From: CAZPKH01 sp964407165
GTDB lineage: Bacteria > Bacteroidota > Bacteroidia > Bacteroidales > Muribaculaceae
NCBI GenBank assembly: GCA_964407165.1
Contig: CAYOUJ010000027.1
Coordinates: 1 to 33,402 of the forward strand
Direction of reading: 5' to 3'
Length of the DNA: 33,402 nucleotides
Shown: positions 1 through 8,315 of the stretch, one piece after another
Position numbering within the stretch: the first letter of the stretch is position 1
How the letters are laid out: every line of letters begins with the position of its first letter
Made by a program: the position numbers and the translations under genes
Notes under the pieces: model-generated
The model's database searches: none
What the model was told of the DNA's origin: nothing
The model's input: the letters and a program-made list of their open reading frames with translations, nothing else

Positions 1-48
1 GGGATGGCGACATCCACAGCCGAGCGATACTAATCACCCAAACCCTTT
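1..48 (+). rRNA. 23S rRNA, 3' end (partial)
   Basis: The first bases resemble the last helix of Bacteroidota 23S rRNA, including the GCCGAGCGATACTAATC stretch just before the end. The gene body lies off the left edge. The exact 3' end (about 45-50) is estimated from memory of the family and not from an alignment. A 5S gene follows at 193, as expected for a 16S-23S-5S operon. Confidence 0.8.
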
Positions 49-192
49 CTTAGCAAGAAAAAATAACTGACAGCGAAACAACCGCGGCGAAACCGTCAGC
101 GCAGAGACTGCAACAGCCGCCCGCGTCAGCTCCGAGCTTCCAACATTCACCTTATACCGCGAGTGGCGCTGAGCGCCGCGAGCGAAAGAGAC
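49..192 (+). other. 23S-5S internal transcribed spacer
   Basis: This is about 144 bp between the end of 23S and the start of 5S. It contains no tRNA and no credible reading frame. The stretch ending near 180 (ggcgctgagcgcc) can fold into a small hairpin, which may be a processing signal. Confidence 0.6.
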
Positions 193-301
<109 letters not shown>

Positions 302-310
302 AAAAATAGA

Positions 311-348
311 TGATGGCCGAGAAACCCCTCCCGGCCATCATTCTTTTT
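311..348 (+). terminator. rRNA operon terminator
   Basis: A tgatggccg / cggccatca stem (311-319 with 332-340) is followed by ttcttttt. It lies right after 5S. The same stem recurs at 1460-1490 after the 5S fragment. Confidence 0.85.
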
Positions 349-391
349 AACAAGAATTAACAAATTGGGGGGGTAAATCCAGTGGTTTCTG

Positions 392-399
392 TAACTTTG
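392..399 (+). promoter_or_regulatory. -7 promoter element
   Basis: taactttg matches the Bacteroidota -7 consensus TAnnTTTG. It lies 48 bp upstream of the lipoprotein start at 448. No TTTG is seen at the usual 19-20 bp upstream (the nearest TTG is 24 bp away), so the -33 element is weak. Confidence 0.5.
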
Positions 400-447
400 C
401 ACGAGGAATCAATCATCTCCCGACACGGGACTTTAATTTAACTATCA

Positions 448-1308
448 ATGAAAAACTTGCAAATTTTATGGGTCGCCCTCGTGGCGGCGCTCATGGCTGT
501 CTTCTCCACCTCGTGTGGAGGTCATGCCGACGAAGTGGTGCTCCCGGCTGACACGACTCAGGTCGGCCAGGTCGTTCCCATAGTGAATGGGACAATAGGG
601 CAGTACCTCGAGGTGGTGCCTAAGGTTTATCGCATCAATCTCAAAGACAGCGTGCTGACGATGTCGGTTGATTTTCGGGTAACAAAGCAGTGGGCTGAAG
701 AACCAATGACCAAGACTGTAGTTTGTGGCACGCAAACCGATGAAGTTCTTACCCTTGGCTTTGTCGGCGAGAACGGCGAGCCTCTTGATTTGGAACTTGC
801 CCTTGGAGAGGACGGCTATGACCGGATTGTCGAAAGCGTTGAGGGACAGCCGGGGCAAGTCTTTACCATTGATTTCGTTGAGCGTGCGCCCGTCTCTGTA
901 GAGCAGCGGGATTCCCTTAGCCTTCTGGCTTATAACCTCACGGTTTTTGGCAATATCTTCAGCATTGAGGATGTGGAGCAGAAGGCTCTTGCCGAAACTT
1001 TTAAGAAGATAGCGGTTAAGGCTATGAACGGCAACAAAAGCGTATGCACGGGCCAAGTGCTGGCTAACTTGCGCAAAGGGGTGGTATTCTTTTATGGATG
1101 GGAATACGGAACTGAGTATGATGTTTCAGTAGTTTCTGCAAAATTGACCCCTGTTGCCGGAAAGAAGAACACATTCAATGTGGTCGGACGGCTTAACCAT
1201 GGGGGAGGAACTATTAAGTCGACTATGACGTTTGAAAACCAAGACGGCCAATGGAAAGTGGCCGAGGCTACAGGAATGCGATATGTCAATCCCGCCTGGG
1301 CTCCTTGA
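448..1308 (+). CDS. Lipoprotein of unknown function next to 5S rRNA
   Basis: The 286-residue product starts with a basic residue, a hydrophobic stretch and the lipobox FSTSC (Cys at about 23) followed by GG, so it is a predicted SPII lipoprotein. Aspartate after +2 gives no clear sorting signal. I do not recognise the rest. It looks like a mostly beta protein with a Lys/Thr-rich C-terminal section (about 225-286) that resembles a small repeat-like domain. It has its own -7 element at 392 and a terminator at 1326. It lies alone between a complete 5S gene and a truncated 5S copy, so it appears to have been inserted into, or trapped by, a duplicated rRNA operon end. Its A+T content looks higher than that of the neighbouring genes, by eye. 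Confidence 0.85.
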   Translation: MKNLQILWVALVAALMAVFSTSCGGHADEVVLPADTTQVGQVVPIVNGTIGQYLEVVPKVYRINLKDSVLTMSVDFRVTKQWAEEPMTKTVVCGTQTDEVLTLGFVGENGEPLDLELALGEDGYDRIVESVEGQPGQVFTIDFVERAPVSVEQRDSLSLLAYNLTVFGNIFSIEDVEQKALAETFKKIAVKAMNGNKSVCTGQVLANLRKGVVFFYGWEYGTEYDVSVVSAKLTPVAGKKNTFNVVGRLNHGGGTIKSTMTFENQDGQWKVAEATGMRYVNPAWAP

Positions 1309-1325
1309 GCCGGAACCGCTAACAT

Positions 1326-1361
1326 TAAGGGGGCCGAGTTATTCGGCCTCCTTAAATTTTT
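1326..1361 (+). terminator. Terminator of the 448-1308 gene
   Basis: The aagggggccga / tcggcctcctt stem with loop gttat is followed by aaattttt, 17 bp after the stop codon. The T-tract also forms the start of a 23-bp sequence repeated near 33107. Confidence 0.8.
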
Positions 1362-1406
1362 GGCTCTGTAACGAATTGTATGGGTAATAACGGCTTACAG
1401 CGGCGC

Positions 1407-1450
1407 CGCCGATGAAACTGCGAAAGTGGGAAAGTAGGTAACCGCCCCTT
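1407..1450 (+). pseudogene. 5S rRNA 3'-end fragment
   Basis: These 44 bp match the end of the 5S gene (258-301) with one mismatch (T267 to A1416). The 5' two thirds of the gene are absent, so this cannot form a 5S RNA. A copy of the rRNA terminator follows. Confidence 0.9.
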
Positions 1451-1459
1451 AACCAACGA

Positions 1460-1499
1460 TGATGGCCGAGAGTCCCGCTCCCGGCCATCACTTTTTTTA
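1460..1499 (+). terminator. Second copy of the rRNA terminator
   Basis: The tgatggccg / cggccatca stem of the 311-348 terminator is repeated here with a different loop and a c-ttttttt tail. It follows the 5S fragment. The remaining gap to 1584 holds only taaggagtttaagg-like and ggttaccc word repeats. Confidence 0.8.
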
Positions 1500-1584
1500 T
1501 TGGGGTTAATGAAATTAAGGAGTTTAAGGAACTTAACGACGTTATCCGGTTACCCGGTTACCCGATTAAATTTTTGAGGGGCGG

Positions 1585-2544
1585 TCACTTGCGCACGCGG
1601 GCGAGGCGGAAGAGGGTGGAGTATTCGGGGAAGTGGAGGACGAGGAGGGCGCCGTCGGCCTCGCGGGTGGCGTATGTGTCGCCATCGACGGGGAGGCCGG
1701 AGGCGTCGTACCAAAGCAGGTAGTAGTTGTCGACGAAGGGGGTGCCGCGCAGGCGTCCACGCAACATGCCGGAGTGCCACATCCGGCTGTTGGTGCGGGC
1801 TCCGGAGATGTAGATGAGGTCGTATTCATCGCGGCCGGTGGCGACGACGGCGATGCGGTAGCGTCCGCCAACGATGGCCAGCGACTCCTCGGCGTCGCGG
1901 TCGAAATATTCATAGATGCCTTCGATCGGGTCGGGGGAGACGGCGAGGTGCTTTTGAAGGGAGTCGAGAGTCCAGTCGGTCTCAAGTGATGCTGTGCGGT
2001 CGGGTTGCGTCGAGGTGGCCGCCAGGCGAATGTTGAGGTGCGCGTTGGTGGTTATGCCCCACCGGGTTGGCGCCTCGGGGTAGGGGAGGACGGTGTCGAG
2101 GATGGTTTTGAGGTGTTTTGAACCGAGGCTGAGGGTTGTGCGTCCCGTGGCGGGTTCGACGGTGACTTGCAGGCAGTTATAGGCAGCCGGATGGGTGTTG
2201 ACGTGCTTGTCGACGCGGCATGTGCGGAGCACGCTGTCGCCGCGCAAGAGGGTAAGGGTGAGGAAGTCGAGGCCGTTGAGGTCGTGGACGTCGTCGCGGC
2301 CGCGGGTGACGGTGGCGGTGTATGGACCCCAGGCGATGCCCCATCGTCGACCGTCGGGACGTGAGTGGCGGGTGAAGGCACAACGTGCCTGCATGGTTAT
2401 GCGCCGCAGGTTGGTTGGTAAGGTGAATGTGACGGTGGTGTCAGTTATTTCGGTGATTTCATCATGGTATTGCACATTGGGGACTGCCGCGCGCATTGTG
2501 AAAGCGGCGGAAAATGTGAGCAATATGATGAGCAGGCGGGGCAT
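1585..2544 (-). CDS. Secreted protein of unknown function
   Basis: I take the start at 2544 (MPRLLIILLTF), one base after the TGA of the upstream hydrolase gene, which suggests translational coupling. A longer reading from 2580 would overlap the hydrolase by 35 bp. The first 22 or so residues form a signal peptide ending near MRAA-VPNV. The 319-residue product has many beta-like segments and a C-terminal part rich in Tyr, Trp and Arg (YEYFDRDAEESLAIVGGRYRI and following). I recognise no named domain. It is the last gene of a minus-strand run that also encodes a hydrolase lipoprotein and a zinc-ribbon membrane protein, so an envelope role is likely. Confidence 0.8.
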   Translation of the reverse strand: MPRLLIILLTFSAAFTMRAAVPNVQYHDEITEITDTTVTFTLPTNLRRITMQARCAFTRHSRPDGRRWGIAWGPYTATVTRGRDDVHDLNGLDFLTLTLLRGDSVLRTCRVDKHVNTHPAAYNCLQVTVEPATGRTTLSLGSKHLKTILDTVLPYPEAPTRWGITTNAHLNIRLAATSTQPDRTASLETDWTLDSLQKHLAVSPDPIEGIYEYFDRDAEESLAIVGGRYRIAVVATGRDEYDLIYISGARTNSRMWHSGMLRGRLRGTPFVDNYYLLWYDASGLPVDGDTYATREADGALLVLHFPEYSTLFRLARVRK

Positions 2545-2545
2545 G

Positions 2546-3559
2546 TCAGGGATGGAGGAGGAAGGAGTGAAGCGGAGCATAAAGGGTTTGACGCACGGCC
2601 GGCTTGGAGAGGAAGAGATCGTGCAGGCCGCCGGGAACCTCTAATTCGGTGACATCGGCCGAGAGCGTTTTGCCATAGCCGCGTATTTCGCTGACGTCGA
2701 GCACGGCGTCGCCGTCGTTGCCGGCGGTGATGCTCTTGTCGCTGTACATCAGCAGTATGGGCACTTTGATTTGGTCGTGGCGGATGCGCAGCATCCGCTG
2801 GCCGCGGTGTATGGCGCGTATCCATCCCAGTTGCACGGGGTGCGGGCGTACGGTCTTCCACTCGGTGTTGTATGTCCATTCGCCGCCGTACTGCTTAAGG
2901 AGGCTCTCGGCGTATGCCGACGAGTTGCCCTGGCTGATTTCGATGCGCGGGAAGCGCTTGCCGATGGCGGTGACGGCGGGCATCAGGCACTCGAGGGAGC
3001 CGAGGTTCCAGTCGAGGAACGGGGAGTTGAGTATCAGCTCGTATACGAGGGGCGACGGGTCGAGGGCCATGTACAGCGAGGTGGTCAGGCCGCCTGTCGA
3101 GTGGCCCATCAGGGCGATGTGCTCGATGCCGGCCGCGTGCATGACGTCGATGGCGGCGTTGATGTCCGCGAAGTATTCGCGCATGTCGCGCACCTCGAAG
3201 GGTGTCTGCCCGGGCATGAGCGAGCGGCCATATTTGCGTAGGTCGACGGCGTAGAAATCAAAACCCCAGGAGGCTATCGAGTCGGCCAGATGAGTCTGGA
3301 AGAAGTAGTCGTTGTAGCCGTGCACGTATAGCACGCCGTGGCTGGTGGCTGTGTCGGCGCTGAGATGTCGTATTACGGTGCAACGGACGGCGCCCGAATA
3401 GTCATCGGGCTGGGTGATGTACATGCACTCGAAGCCCGGGGCGTGGGCGGCGGTGTCGGTCATCCACACGCCGGCCGTGTAGTCCGTGGCCGCGGTGGGC
3501 GTGTGGCCGCAGGCGGTCAGGAGAATGGCGATGAGCGATGCAAAGAGTATATTTCGCAT
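2546..3559 (-). CDS. Alpha/beta hydrolase lipoprotein (serine aminopeptidase S33 / Hydrolase_4 type)
   Basis: The 337-residue product carries a lipobox (LLTAC, Cys17), so it is likely membrane anchored. An alpha/beta-hydrolase fold follows: VLYVHGYND near 77-84 supplies the oxyanion region, GHSTGG at 152-157 is the nucleophile elbow with Ser154, an acid is likely in MYSDKS near 270, and the histidine is in GLHDLF near 312. These features fit the monoacylglycerol lipase / S33 family. The substrate cannot be told from sequence. It starts 4 bp after the stop of the zinc-ribbon gene and ends one base before the next gene, so it sits in the middle of an operon. In this family the acid and histidine assignments need a structure-based alignment. 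Confidence 0.88.
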   Translation of the reverse strand: MRNILFASLIAILLTACGHTPTAATDYTAGVWMTDTAAHAPGFECMYITQPDDYSGAVRCTVIRHLSADTATSHGVLYVHGYNDYFFQTHLADSIASWGFDFYAVDLRKYGRSLMPGQTPFEVRDMREYFADINAAIDVMHAAGIEHIALMGHSTGGLTTSLYMALDPSPLVYELILNSPFLDWNLGSLECLMPAVTAIGKRFPRIEISQGNSSAYAESLLKQYGGEWTYNTEWKTVRPHPVQLGWIRAIHRGQRMLRIRHDQIKVPILLMYSDKSITAGNDGDAVLDVSEIRGYGKTLSADVTELEVPGGLHDLFLSKPAVRQTLYAPLHSFLLHP

Positions 3560-3563
3560 GGTG

Positions 3564-4667
3564 TCAATACATTGTGATCGCGGCCTTGGAGAGCGCGGGG
3601 ATGTAGTCGAAGGTGTAAGACTTGACCGTGCCGTCGTCGGGGTTGTAGGTGACGGTGCCGACCCTGCGACGTCCGGCAGGGTCGTTGACGTATATAGTCT
3701 CGCTGTTGTCGCCCGAGCGCTCGCGGTAGAATGTGTAACGCACTATCATGCCGTCGCGCTCGACGGCCACGGAGGTGATGAATCCGTCGGCCACGCCGAA
3801 GTTGCGCTTAGCGGCTCCGGGGGCGGAGGAGGCGAAGCGGATCAGCACGCCGTTGCGGTCGAATTCGAGTGAGCATGAGCCAAGTGAGTCGCGGTTGAGC
3901 TTGGCCATATGCGTCCCTTTGGGCAGCCCGAGGGCCATTGCTGTCACCCCCTTGGGCAGAGATCGTAGATAAGCTCGTCGGTCGGCGGCTTTGCGGGCCT
4001 GGTCGATACGGTTAAAGTCCTTGATGTCGAAGGTATGACCGCCGAGACGGTCGACGTAGCCGTATATGCACAGGTATTCCGGCATCGAGGGGTCGCCGAA
4101 CTTTAGCGTGGCCAGTGCATAGCCGTCGTAGAAGTTGCCGAGTGTGGAGTAAATGGGCTGGATAACAGTGTCGTGCGTCTCCCGGTCTATCATGCCCCAG
4201 CGACCACCGCGCTCCACGCGGACGAGGTTTACGGGGTCGGGCGCGTGGACATGGTGGGCACTGGCGTCAGGGGGGTCGACGAGCAGTCCCTGCGTGTCGA
4301 TGTAGAATATCGACGAGCCGCGGCGGCACTGTGCGACCCCGTCGTAAAACTCCCCGAGCACGTCGTAGCTGCGCGCCGAGTCGCGGAGGGTTGACGAGAT
4401 GACGGGTATCTGGGGCTCTCGCATGTAGTTGAAGTAATAGTAAGCTGCCGCGGCGCCGCCCGCGAGGAGCATGATGAAAAAGCCGATGAAAAATCCCTGC
4501 CAGCATCCACGGCGCTGCTCCTCGACCTCTTTCTCCTCGTCGTCATCTTCCGGCCGCTCCGGCTCGGGCGTGTCAGGGACGTCGCCGATGGGTGCGCCGC
4601 AGTGGGGGCACGCCTTGAGGCGGTCGGAGACCTTGCCTCCGCAGTCGGGACAGATGACAACACCCAT
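3564..4667 (-). CDS. Zinc-ribbon, single-pass membrane protein with WG-like repeats
   Basis: The 367-residue product starts with a zinc ribbon (Cys6, Cys9, Cys20, Cys23), then an acidic Glu/Asp linker (about 34-52) and one membrane helix (about 55-79, GFFIGFFIMLLAGGAAAAYY). The outer part has blocks such as GGRWGMIDRETHDTVIQPIY that match the WG beta-repeat pattern, at about 100-200, and a C-terminal beta-rich tail. A cytosolic ribbon with a periplasmic repeat region is the simplest topology. The function is unknown. The start at 4667 keeps the ribbon. The 32-bp spacer to the upstream TlpA-like gene is made of tandem aactatg words. Confidence 0.85.
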   Translation of the reverse strand: MGVVICPDCGGKVSDRLKACPHCGAPIGDVPDTPEPERPEDDDEEKEVEEQRRGCWQGFFIGFFIMLLAGGAAAAYYYFNYMREPQIPVISSTLRDSARSYDVLGEFYDGVAQCRRGSSIFYIDTQGLLVDPPDASAHHVHAPDPVNLVRVERGGRWGMIDRETHDTVIQPIYSTLGNFYDGYALATLKFGDPSMPEYLCIYGYVDRLGGHTFDIKDFNRIDQARKAADRRAYLRSLPKGVTAMALGLPKGTHMAKLNRDSLGSCSLEFDRNGVLIRFASSAPGAAKRNFGVADGFITSVAVERDGMIVRYTFYRERSGDNSETIYVNDPAGRRRVGTVTYNPDDGTVKSYTFDYIPALSKAAITMY

Positions 4668-4697
4668 GGTAACTATGAACTATGAACTATGAACTTA
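4668..4697. repeat. Tandem aactatg spacer
   Basis: This is a short direct repeat (actatga about three times plus partial copies) filling the gap between two minus-strand genes. It is one of a set of spacers in this window built from a private short word. Confidence 0.7.
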
Positions 4698-4699
4698 TT

Positions 4700-5755
4700 T
4701 TACTCCTCATTTTTCTCCGGATTCATTAGCTCGTGGACCTTGGCCTTGAGCGCGTCGCCCTGAAGGCCTCGGCTGACGATGGTGCCGTCGGGGGCGATGA
4801 TCATGATATGCGGTATGCCGGAGATGCCGTAAAGGTCTGTTGGTATGGTCTGTGCGTTGATGATCTGCGGCCACGGCAGCTGCAGGCGCTGCACGGCGGC
4901 GAGAGTGTTTGCCGGCTCGTCCCAGACGGCCACGCCGAGCACGTTGAGCCCGCGGCCGTTGCCGTACTCCTCGTTAAGCTGCTTGATGACGCGCGTTTCC
5001 TTGATGCAGGGGCCGCACCACGACGCCCAGAAGTCGACGAGGGTGTACTGCCCGTCCCGGCCGACGTAGTCGCTGAAGCGGTATGTCGAGTCGGCATATT
5101 CGACGGTGAAGTCGGCGAAGTGTTTGCCGACGCCCGTTGCCTCGGCGCGCTCGAGGGCCTGTTGTAGCTTCTGCACGCGCTTGTATCCGGCCATTGAGGG
5201 ATATTTCTGCAAGGCATCGGCAAGCCCTTGGCGGTCAAGCTCATACGCCTGCTGCAGGAAGATGTAGTAGCCGATGGGGTTTTCGGGGTTTCGCTCGAGC
5301 ACTATCGAGTTGAACGCCTCATATTCAGCCATGGTCTTCTCTCGCTCGGCCATGCCGGCGGAGTCGGCTGGGAGGGCGCTGTAAGCCTGCTCGAGCGAGT
5401 CTGTGTGAGCCACGTATCGGGCGAAGTCGTCGTTGAGGCGCGTGCCGCGGCCCAGGCGTGAGCTGTCGACGGTGATGTCACCCTCCTCGAGGATGAACAC
5501 GCCGGCGCGGTTTCCGTCGACTATCAGCCTGGCCAGCACGGGCTTGGCTATCTCGCCTGACATGACGGCGCTGCCGTCGGTGACAATGGCGGAGTCGACC
5601 TTCTCGCCCGTGTCATAGTCGAGGATATAGGTCGTCAGGCCCTCCTGCGAGGGGTCGGCGAGGTATCTCACATTATATTTGGCCTCGGCTCCGGTGGTGC
5701 ACGCGGAGGTGACGGCGAGGCACGCAACGATATTTAACAGTATTTTCTTTCTCAT
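4700..5755 (-). CDS. TlpA-like thiol-disulfide oxidoreductase lipoprotein with DUF4369-type N-domain
   Basis: I take the start at ATG 5755 (MRKKILLN). The 10 extra residues upstream would cover the promoter. The lipobox VTSAC puts the lipid Cys at about 19. Residues about 25-120 look like the DUF4369 beta domain (YILDYDTGEKVDSAIVTDG), a helical linker follows, and a thioredoxin fold (about 210-345) carries the WCGPC active site near 246-250 and the cis-proline segment GISGIPHIM. Bacteroidota have many such proteins, thought to reduce or isomerise disulfides in the periplasm. The partner is unknown. It is the first gene of a four-gene minus-strand run ending at 1585. A -7 element lies at 5763-5770. 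Confidence 0.92.
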   Translation of the reverse strand: MRKKILLNIVACLAVTSACTTGAEAKYNVRYLADPSQEGLTTYILDYDTGEKVDSAIVTDGSAVMSGEIAKPVLARLIVDGNRAGVFILEEGDITVDSSRLGRGTRLNDDFARYVAHTDSLEQAYSALPADSAGMAEREKTMAEYEAFNSIVLERNPENPIGYYIFLQQAYELDRQGLADALQKYPSMAGYKRVQKLQQALERAEATGVGKHFADFTVEYADSTYRFSDYVGRDGQYTLVDFWASWCGPCIKETRVIKQLNEEYGNGRGLNVLGVAVWDEPANTLAAVQRLQLPWPQIINAQTIPTDLYGISGIPHIMIIAPDGTIVSRGLQGDALKAKVHELMNPEKNEE

Positions 5756-5762
5756 AATGGTG

Positions 5763-5770
5763 CAAAAATA
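5763..5770 (-). promoter_or_regulatory. -7 element of the TlpA-like operon
   Basis: On the minus strand this reads TATTTTTG, a TAnnTTTG match, 7 bp before the start codon at 5755. A clear -33 TTTG at the usual spacing is not seen. It lies only 23 bp from the divergent -7 element at 5794. Confidence 0.45.
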
Positions 5771-5793
5771 GCAATTAAAAGCCAAAAACTTTG

Positions 5794-5801
5794 TATATTT
5801 G
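5794..5801 (+). promoter_or_regulatory. -7 element of the acyl-CoA ligase operon
   Basis: TATATTTG matches TAnnTTTG. It overlaps a possible TTG start at 5799, which is the reason to place the true start at ATG 5859 downstream. Confidence 0.55.
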
Positions 5802-5858
5802 TCAAAAATTTTTCACCGCGACGTCCGAAAAGTCACTTTTGGGTCTCTAACCTCGAAT

Positions 5859-7532
5859 ATGAATACACTGAAAGATAACCTTCCCACGCTCAACGCCTAC
5901 ATCCGTCAGGTGCTGACCGAGTGCGCCACCCTGCCGGCACTGAGCGACCTCCACGGCGAGACGTTCACCTACGCCGAAGTCACCCGCCAGATAGCGCGCT
6001 TCCACGTGGCCTGCGAGGCCATCGGCATCAAGCCCGGCGACAAGATAGCCTTCTGCGGTAAGAACTCCGCCCACTGGGCCATGGCCGTGCTCGCCTCCAT
6101 CACCTACGGAGCCGTGAGCGTGCCCATCCTGCACGACTTCAACACCGACAGCATCCACCACCTGGTTGACCACAGCGACTCCCACATACTCTTCGTAGAC
6201 GAGGCCATCTGGCGGCGCCTCGACCCCAAGAAGATGCCGCAGCTGAAGCTCGCCATCCGCATATCTGACTACGGCACCCTCTACGCCGCCGACACCAAGA
6301 CCACCAAAGCCATCGGCGACCTCGACAAGATCTTCCTCAAGCGCTTCCCCAACGGCGTCAAGGCGCAGGACCTGCGCATCTTCGACGACAGCGATCCCGA
6401 TGCCGTGGCCATAATCAACTATACGTCGGGCTCTACCGGCATGTCGAAGGGCGTCATGCTCTCGCGGCGCGCCTTGTGGTCAAACATACAGTATTGCATC
6501 GACGGACTGCGCTTCCTCGTCCCCGGCGACGGCATGGTGAGCATGCTCCCCCTGGCCCACATGTTCGGGCTGATGGTGGAGATGCTCCATCCCTTCGTCA
6601 AGGGCTGCCACATCAGCTTTATCACCCGCGTGCCTTCGCCCCGCGTCATCCTCGACGCCTTCGCCACGGTGCGCCCCAAGCTCATCATCACGGTGCCGCT
6701 GGTGCTCGAGAAGATTATCCGCAGCCGCGTGATACCGATGCTCAAGACCCCCAAGATGCGCCTGCTCACCCACACGCCTTTTGTCAGCGGCGTGGTATAC
6801 AACAAGATACGCGAGAAACTCATCGAGGCCTTTGGCGGCCGCGTGCGCGAGATTATCATCGGTGGCGCCGCCCTCAACAAGGATGTCGAGCGGCTGCTGC
6901 GCCGCATACGATTCCCCTACACCGTGGGCTACGGCATGACCGAGTGCGGTCCGCTGATAGCCTACAGCCCCTGGCGCAAGCAGCGTCCGCAGTCGTGCGG
7001 ATATGCCGTCGACCGCATGGAGCTGCGCATCGACTCCGCCGACCCCGAGACCGTCCCCGGCGTGCTCTGGGTGCGCGGTGACAACGTCATGAACGGCTAC
7101 TACAAGAACGACGAGGCCACCGAGAGCGTCCTCAAGGACGGGTGGATGTGCACTGGCGACATCTGCACTATCGACGCCGATGGATTCGTATACATCCGCG
7201 GCCGCGACAAGAACATGATTCTCGGTCCCTCCGGCCAGAATATCTATCCCGAGGAGATCGAGGCCGTGCTCAACAACCTGCCGCTCGTGGCCGAGAGCGT
7301 GGTCATTGAGGAGAAGGGGAAGATCATCGCGCTGATACACCCCGACATGGAGGCCGTGGAGCGCGACGGCATCACCGACGACCAGCTCATGCAGCTCATG
7401 CGCGACAACGTCGCCAAGGCCAACACCATGGTCAACTCCTTCAGCCGCATCGCCGACCTGCGCATCCACCGCGAGGAGTTCGAGAAAACCCCCAAGCGCT
7501 CCATCAAGCGCTTTCTCTACCAGAAGTCATGA
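5859..7532 (+). CDS. Long-chain fatty-acid--CoA ligase (AMP-binding enzyme)
   Basis: This 557-residue enzyme activates a carboxylic acid as acyl-AMP and, in this family, transfers it to CoA. The P-loop YTSGSTGMSKG lies at about 188-198, the A5 motif GYGMTECGP at about 356-364, TGDICTID near 431 (A7 Asp), GRDKNMI near 447, and a C-terminal KTPKRSIKR lysine motif near 543. A short N-terminal region (FTYAEVTRQIARF) matches FadD-type ligases. The start at 5859 is preferred over a TTG at 5799 that lies inside the -7 box. Its stop overlaps the start of the next gene by 4 bp (ATGA), so it is cotranscribed with a glycosyltransferase-like gene. Acyl donor supply for envelope lipid or glycan acylation is possible but is inference. 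Confidence 0.93.
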   Translation: MNTLKDNLPTLNAYIRQVLTECATLPALSDLHGETFTYAEVTRQIARFHVACEAIGIKPGDKIAFCGKNSAHWAMAVLASITYGAVSVPILHDFNTDSIHHLVDHSDSHILFVDEAIWRRLDPKKMPQLKLAIRISDYGTLYAADTKTTKAIGDLDKIFLKRFPNGVKAQDLRIFDDSDPDAVAIINYTSGSTGMSKGVMLSRRALWSNIQYCIDGLRFLVPGDGMVSMLPLAHMFGLMVEMLHPFVKGCHISFITRVPSPRVILDAFATVRPKLIITVPLVLEKIIRSRVIPMLKTPKMRLLTHTPFVSGVVYNKIREKLIEAFGGRVREIIIGGAALNKDVERLLRRIRFPYTVGYGMTECGPLIAYSPWRKQRPQSCGYAVDRMELRIDSADPETVPGVLWVRGDNVMNGYYKNDEATESVLKDGWMCTGDICTIDADGFVYIRGRDKNMILGPSGQNIYPEEIEAVLNNLPLVAESVVIEEKGKIIALIHPDMEAVERDGITDDQLMQLMRDNVAKANTMVNSFSRIADLRIHREEFEKTPKRSIKRFLYQKS

Positions 7533-8305
7533 TCCGGTTTGTGTGCTGCTATAACGACGACGAGGTGATGGACGCCATGTTGCGCCCTTCGCTCGAGGCC
7601 ATGCGCCAACGTGGCGACGTGGAGTTCGCGGAGCATTTCATAGACACCCGGGTGAAGCGCTATGACAGCGCTGCGCAAGCGTATAACTCTGAAATACAGG
7701 CAAATACCCCCCCCATTTTGGATGATGACATCTTGGTCATACTACATCAGGACATCGCCTTCGACACCTCCGAGCCATGGCTCCGGGTGCAACGCGAGTT
7801 AGGGGAGAATCCGCGGCAGATAGTCGGCTTCGCCGGCATGTCGAAAGAGGTGGGACGCACCATATCAAATGTGCGCGACCAGGGCACGAAAGAGTTCGTG
7901 ACTCTCACGCGGGTGAGTGAAAAGACGGAGGTGGAGGCCCTTGACGAGTGCTGCTTCGCCATCACCGCCGGCCTCTTCCGGGAGATATGGTTCGACGCGG
8001 AGGTTTGCGACCACTGGCATCTCTACGCTGTCAACCTCTGCTACGAGGCTCGCCTCGACCACGGAGCACGCAGCTACGTGCTCCCCGAGAGCATCTATCA
8101 CAAGTGCACCCTGCCCGGCCGGACCCTCGGTGGCACGCAGTACTCCGATCGCCACTTCCTGCGCTGCCTGCGCCGCATGGTCCGCCGCTACCGCAAGCGC
8201 GTGCCCGTCATCTACACCACCTGCCTCATCTGCCCCACGTCGTTCATTGGCAGCAACTTGCGACTTTATCGCTCAACACTCAAAAACATCATAAGCAAAC
8301 ACTAA
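7529..8305 (+). CDS. Glycosyltransferase-like protein (GT2-like family)
   Basis: The 258-residue soluble protein has the layout of a small GT-A-like family: an N-terminal beta strand (IRFVCCYND), an acidic DDDILVILHQDIAF block at about 66-78 in place of a DxD motif, and a later DECCFAITAGLF segment at about 138-149. It resembles the PF13712-type glycosyltransferase family, but I cannot confirm the match. It overlaps the ligase by 4 bp, and the acyltransferase follows 10 bp downstream. A run of eight C at 7707-7714 (codons Thr-Pro-Pro) sits in frame early in the gene and could allow slipped-strand frameshifting. Confidence 0.75.
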   Translation: MIRFVCCYNDDEVMDAMLRPSLEAMRQRGDVEFAEHFIDTRVKRYDSAAQAYNSEIQANTPPILDDDILVILHQDIAFDTSEPWLRVQRELGENPRQIVGFAGMSKEVGRTISNVRDQGTKEFVTLTRVSEKTEVEALDECCFAITAGLFREIWFDAEVCDHWHLYAVNLCYEARLDHGARSYVLPESIYHKCTLPGRTLGGTQYSDRHFLRCLRRMVRRYRKRVPVIYTTCLICPTSFIGSNLRLYRSTLKNIISKH

Positions 8306-8315
8306 ACACATCATC

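Noticed and set aside
5799..5858. Longer acyl-CoA ligase starting at TTG 5799
   Set aside because: The TTG lies inside the -7 promoter element, so it would not be in the transcript.
6480..7469. 329-codon frame antisense to the acyl-CoA ligase
   Set aside because: No motif, shadow composition, and the sense gene is well supported.
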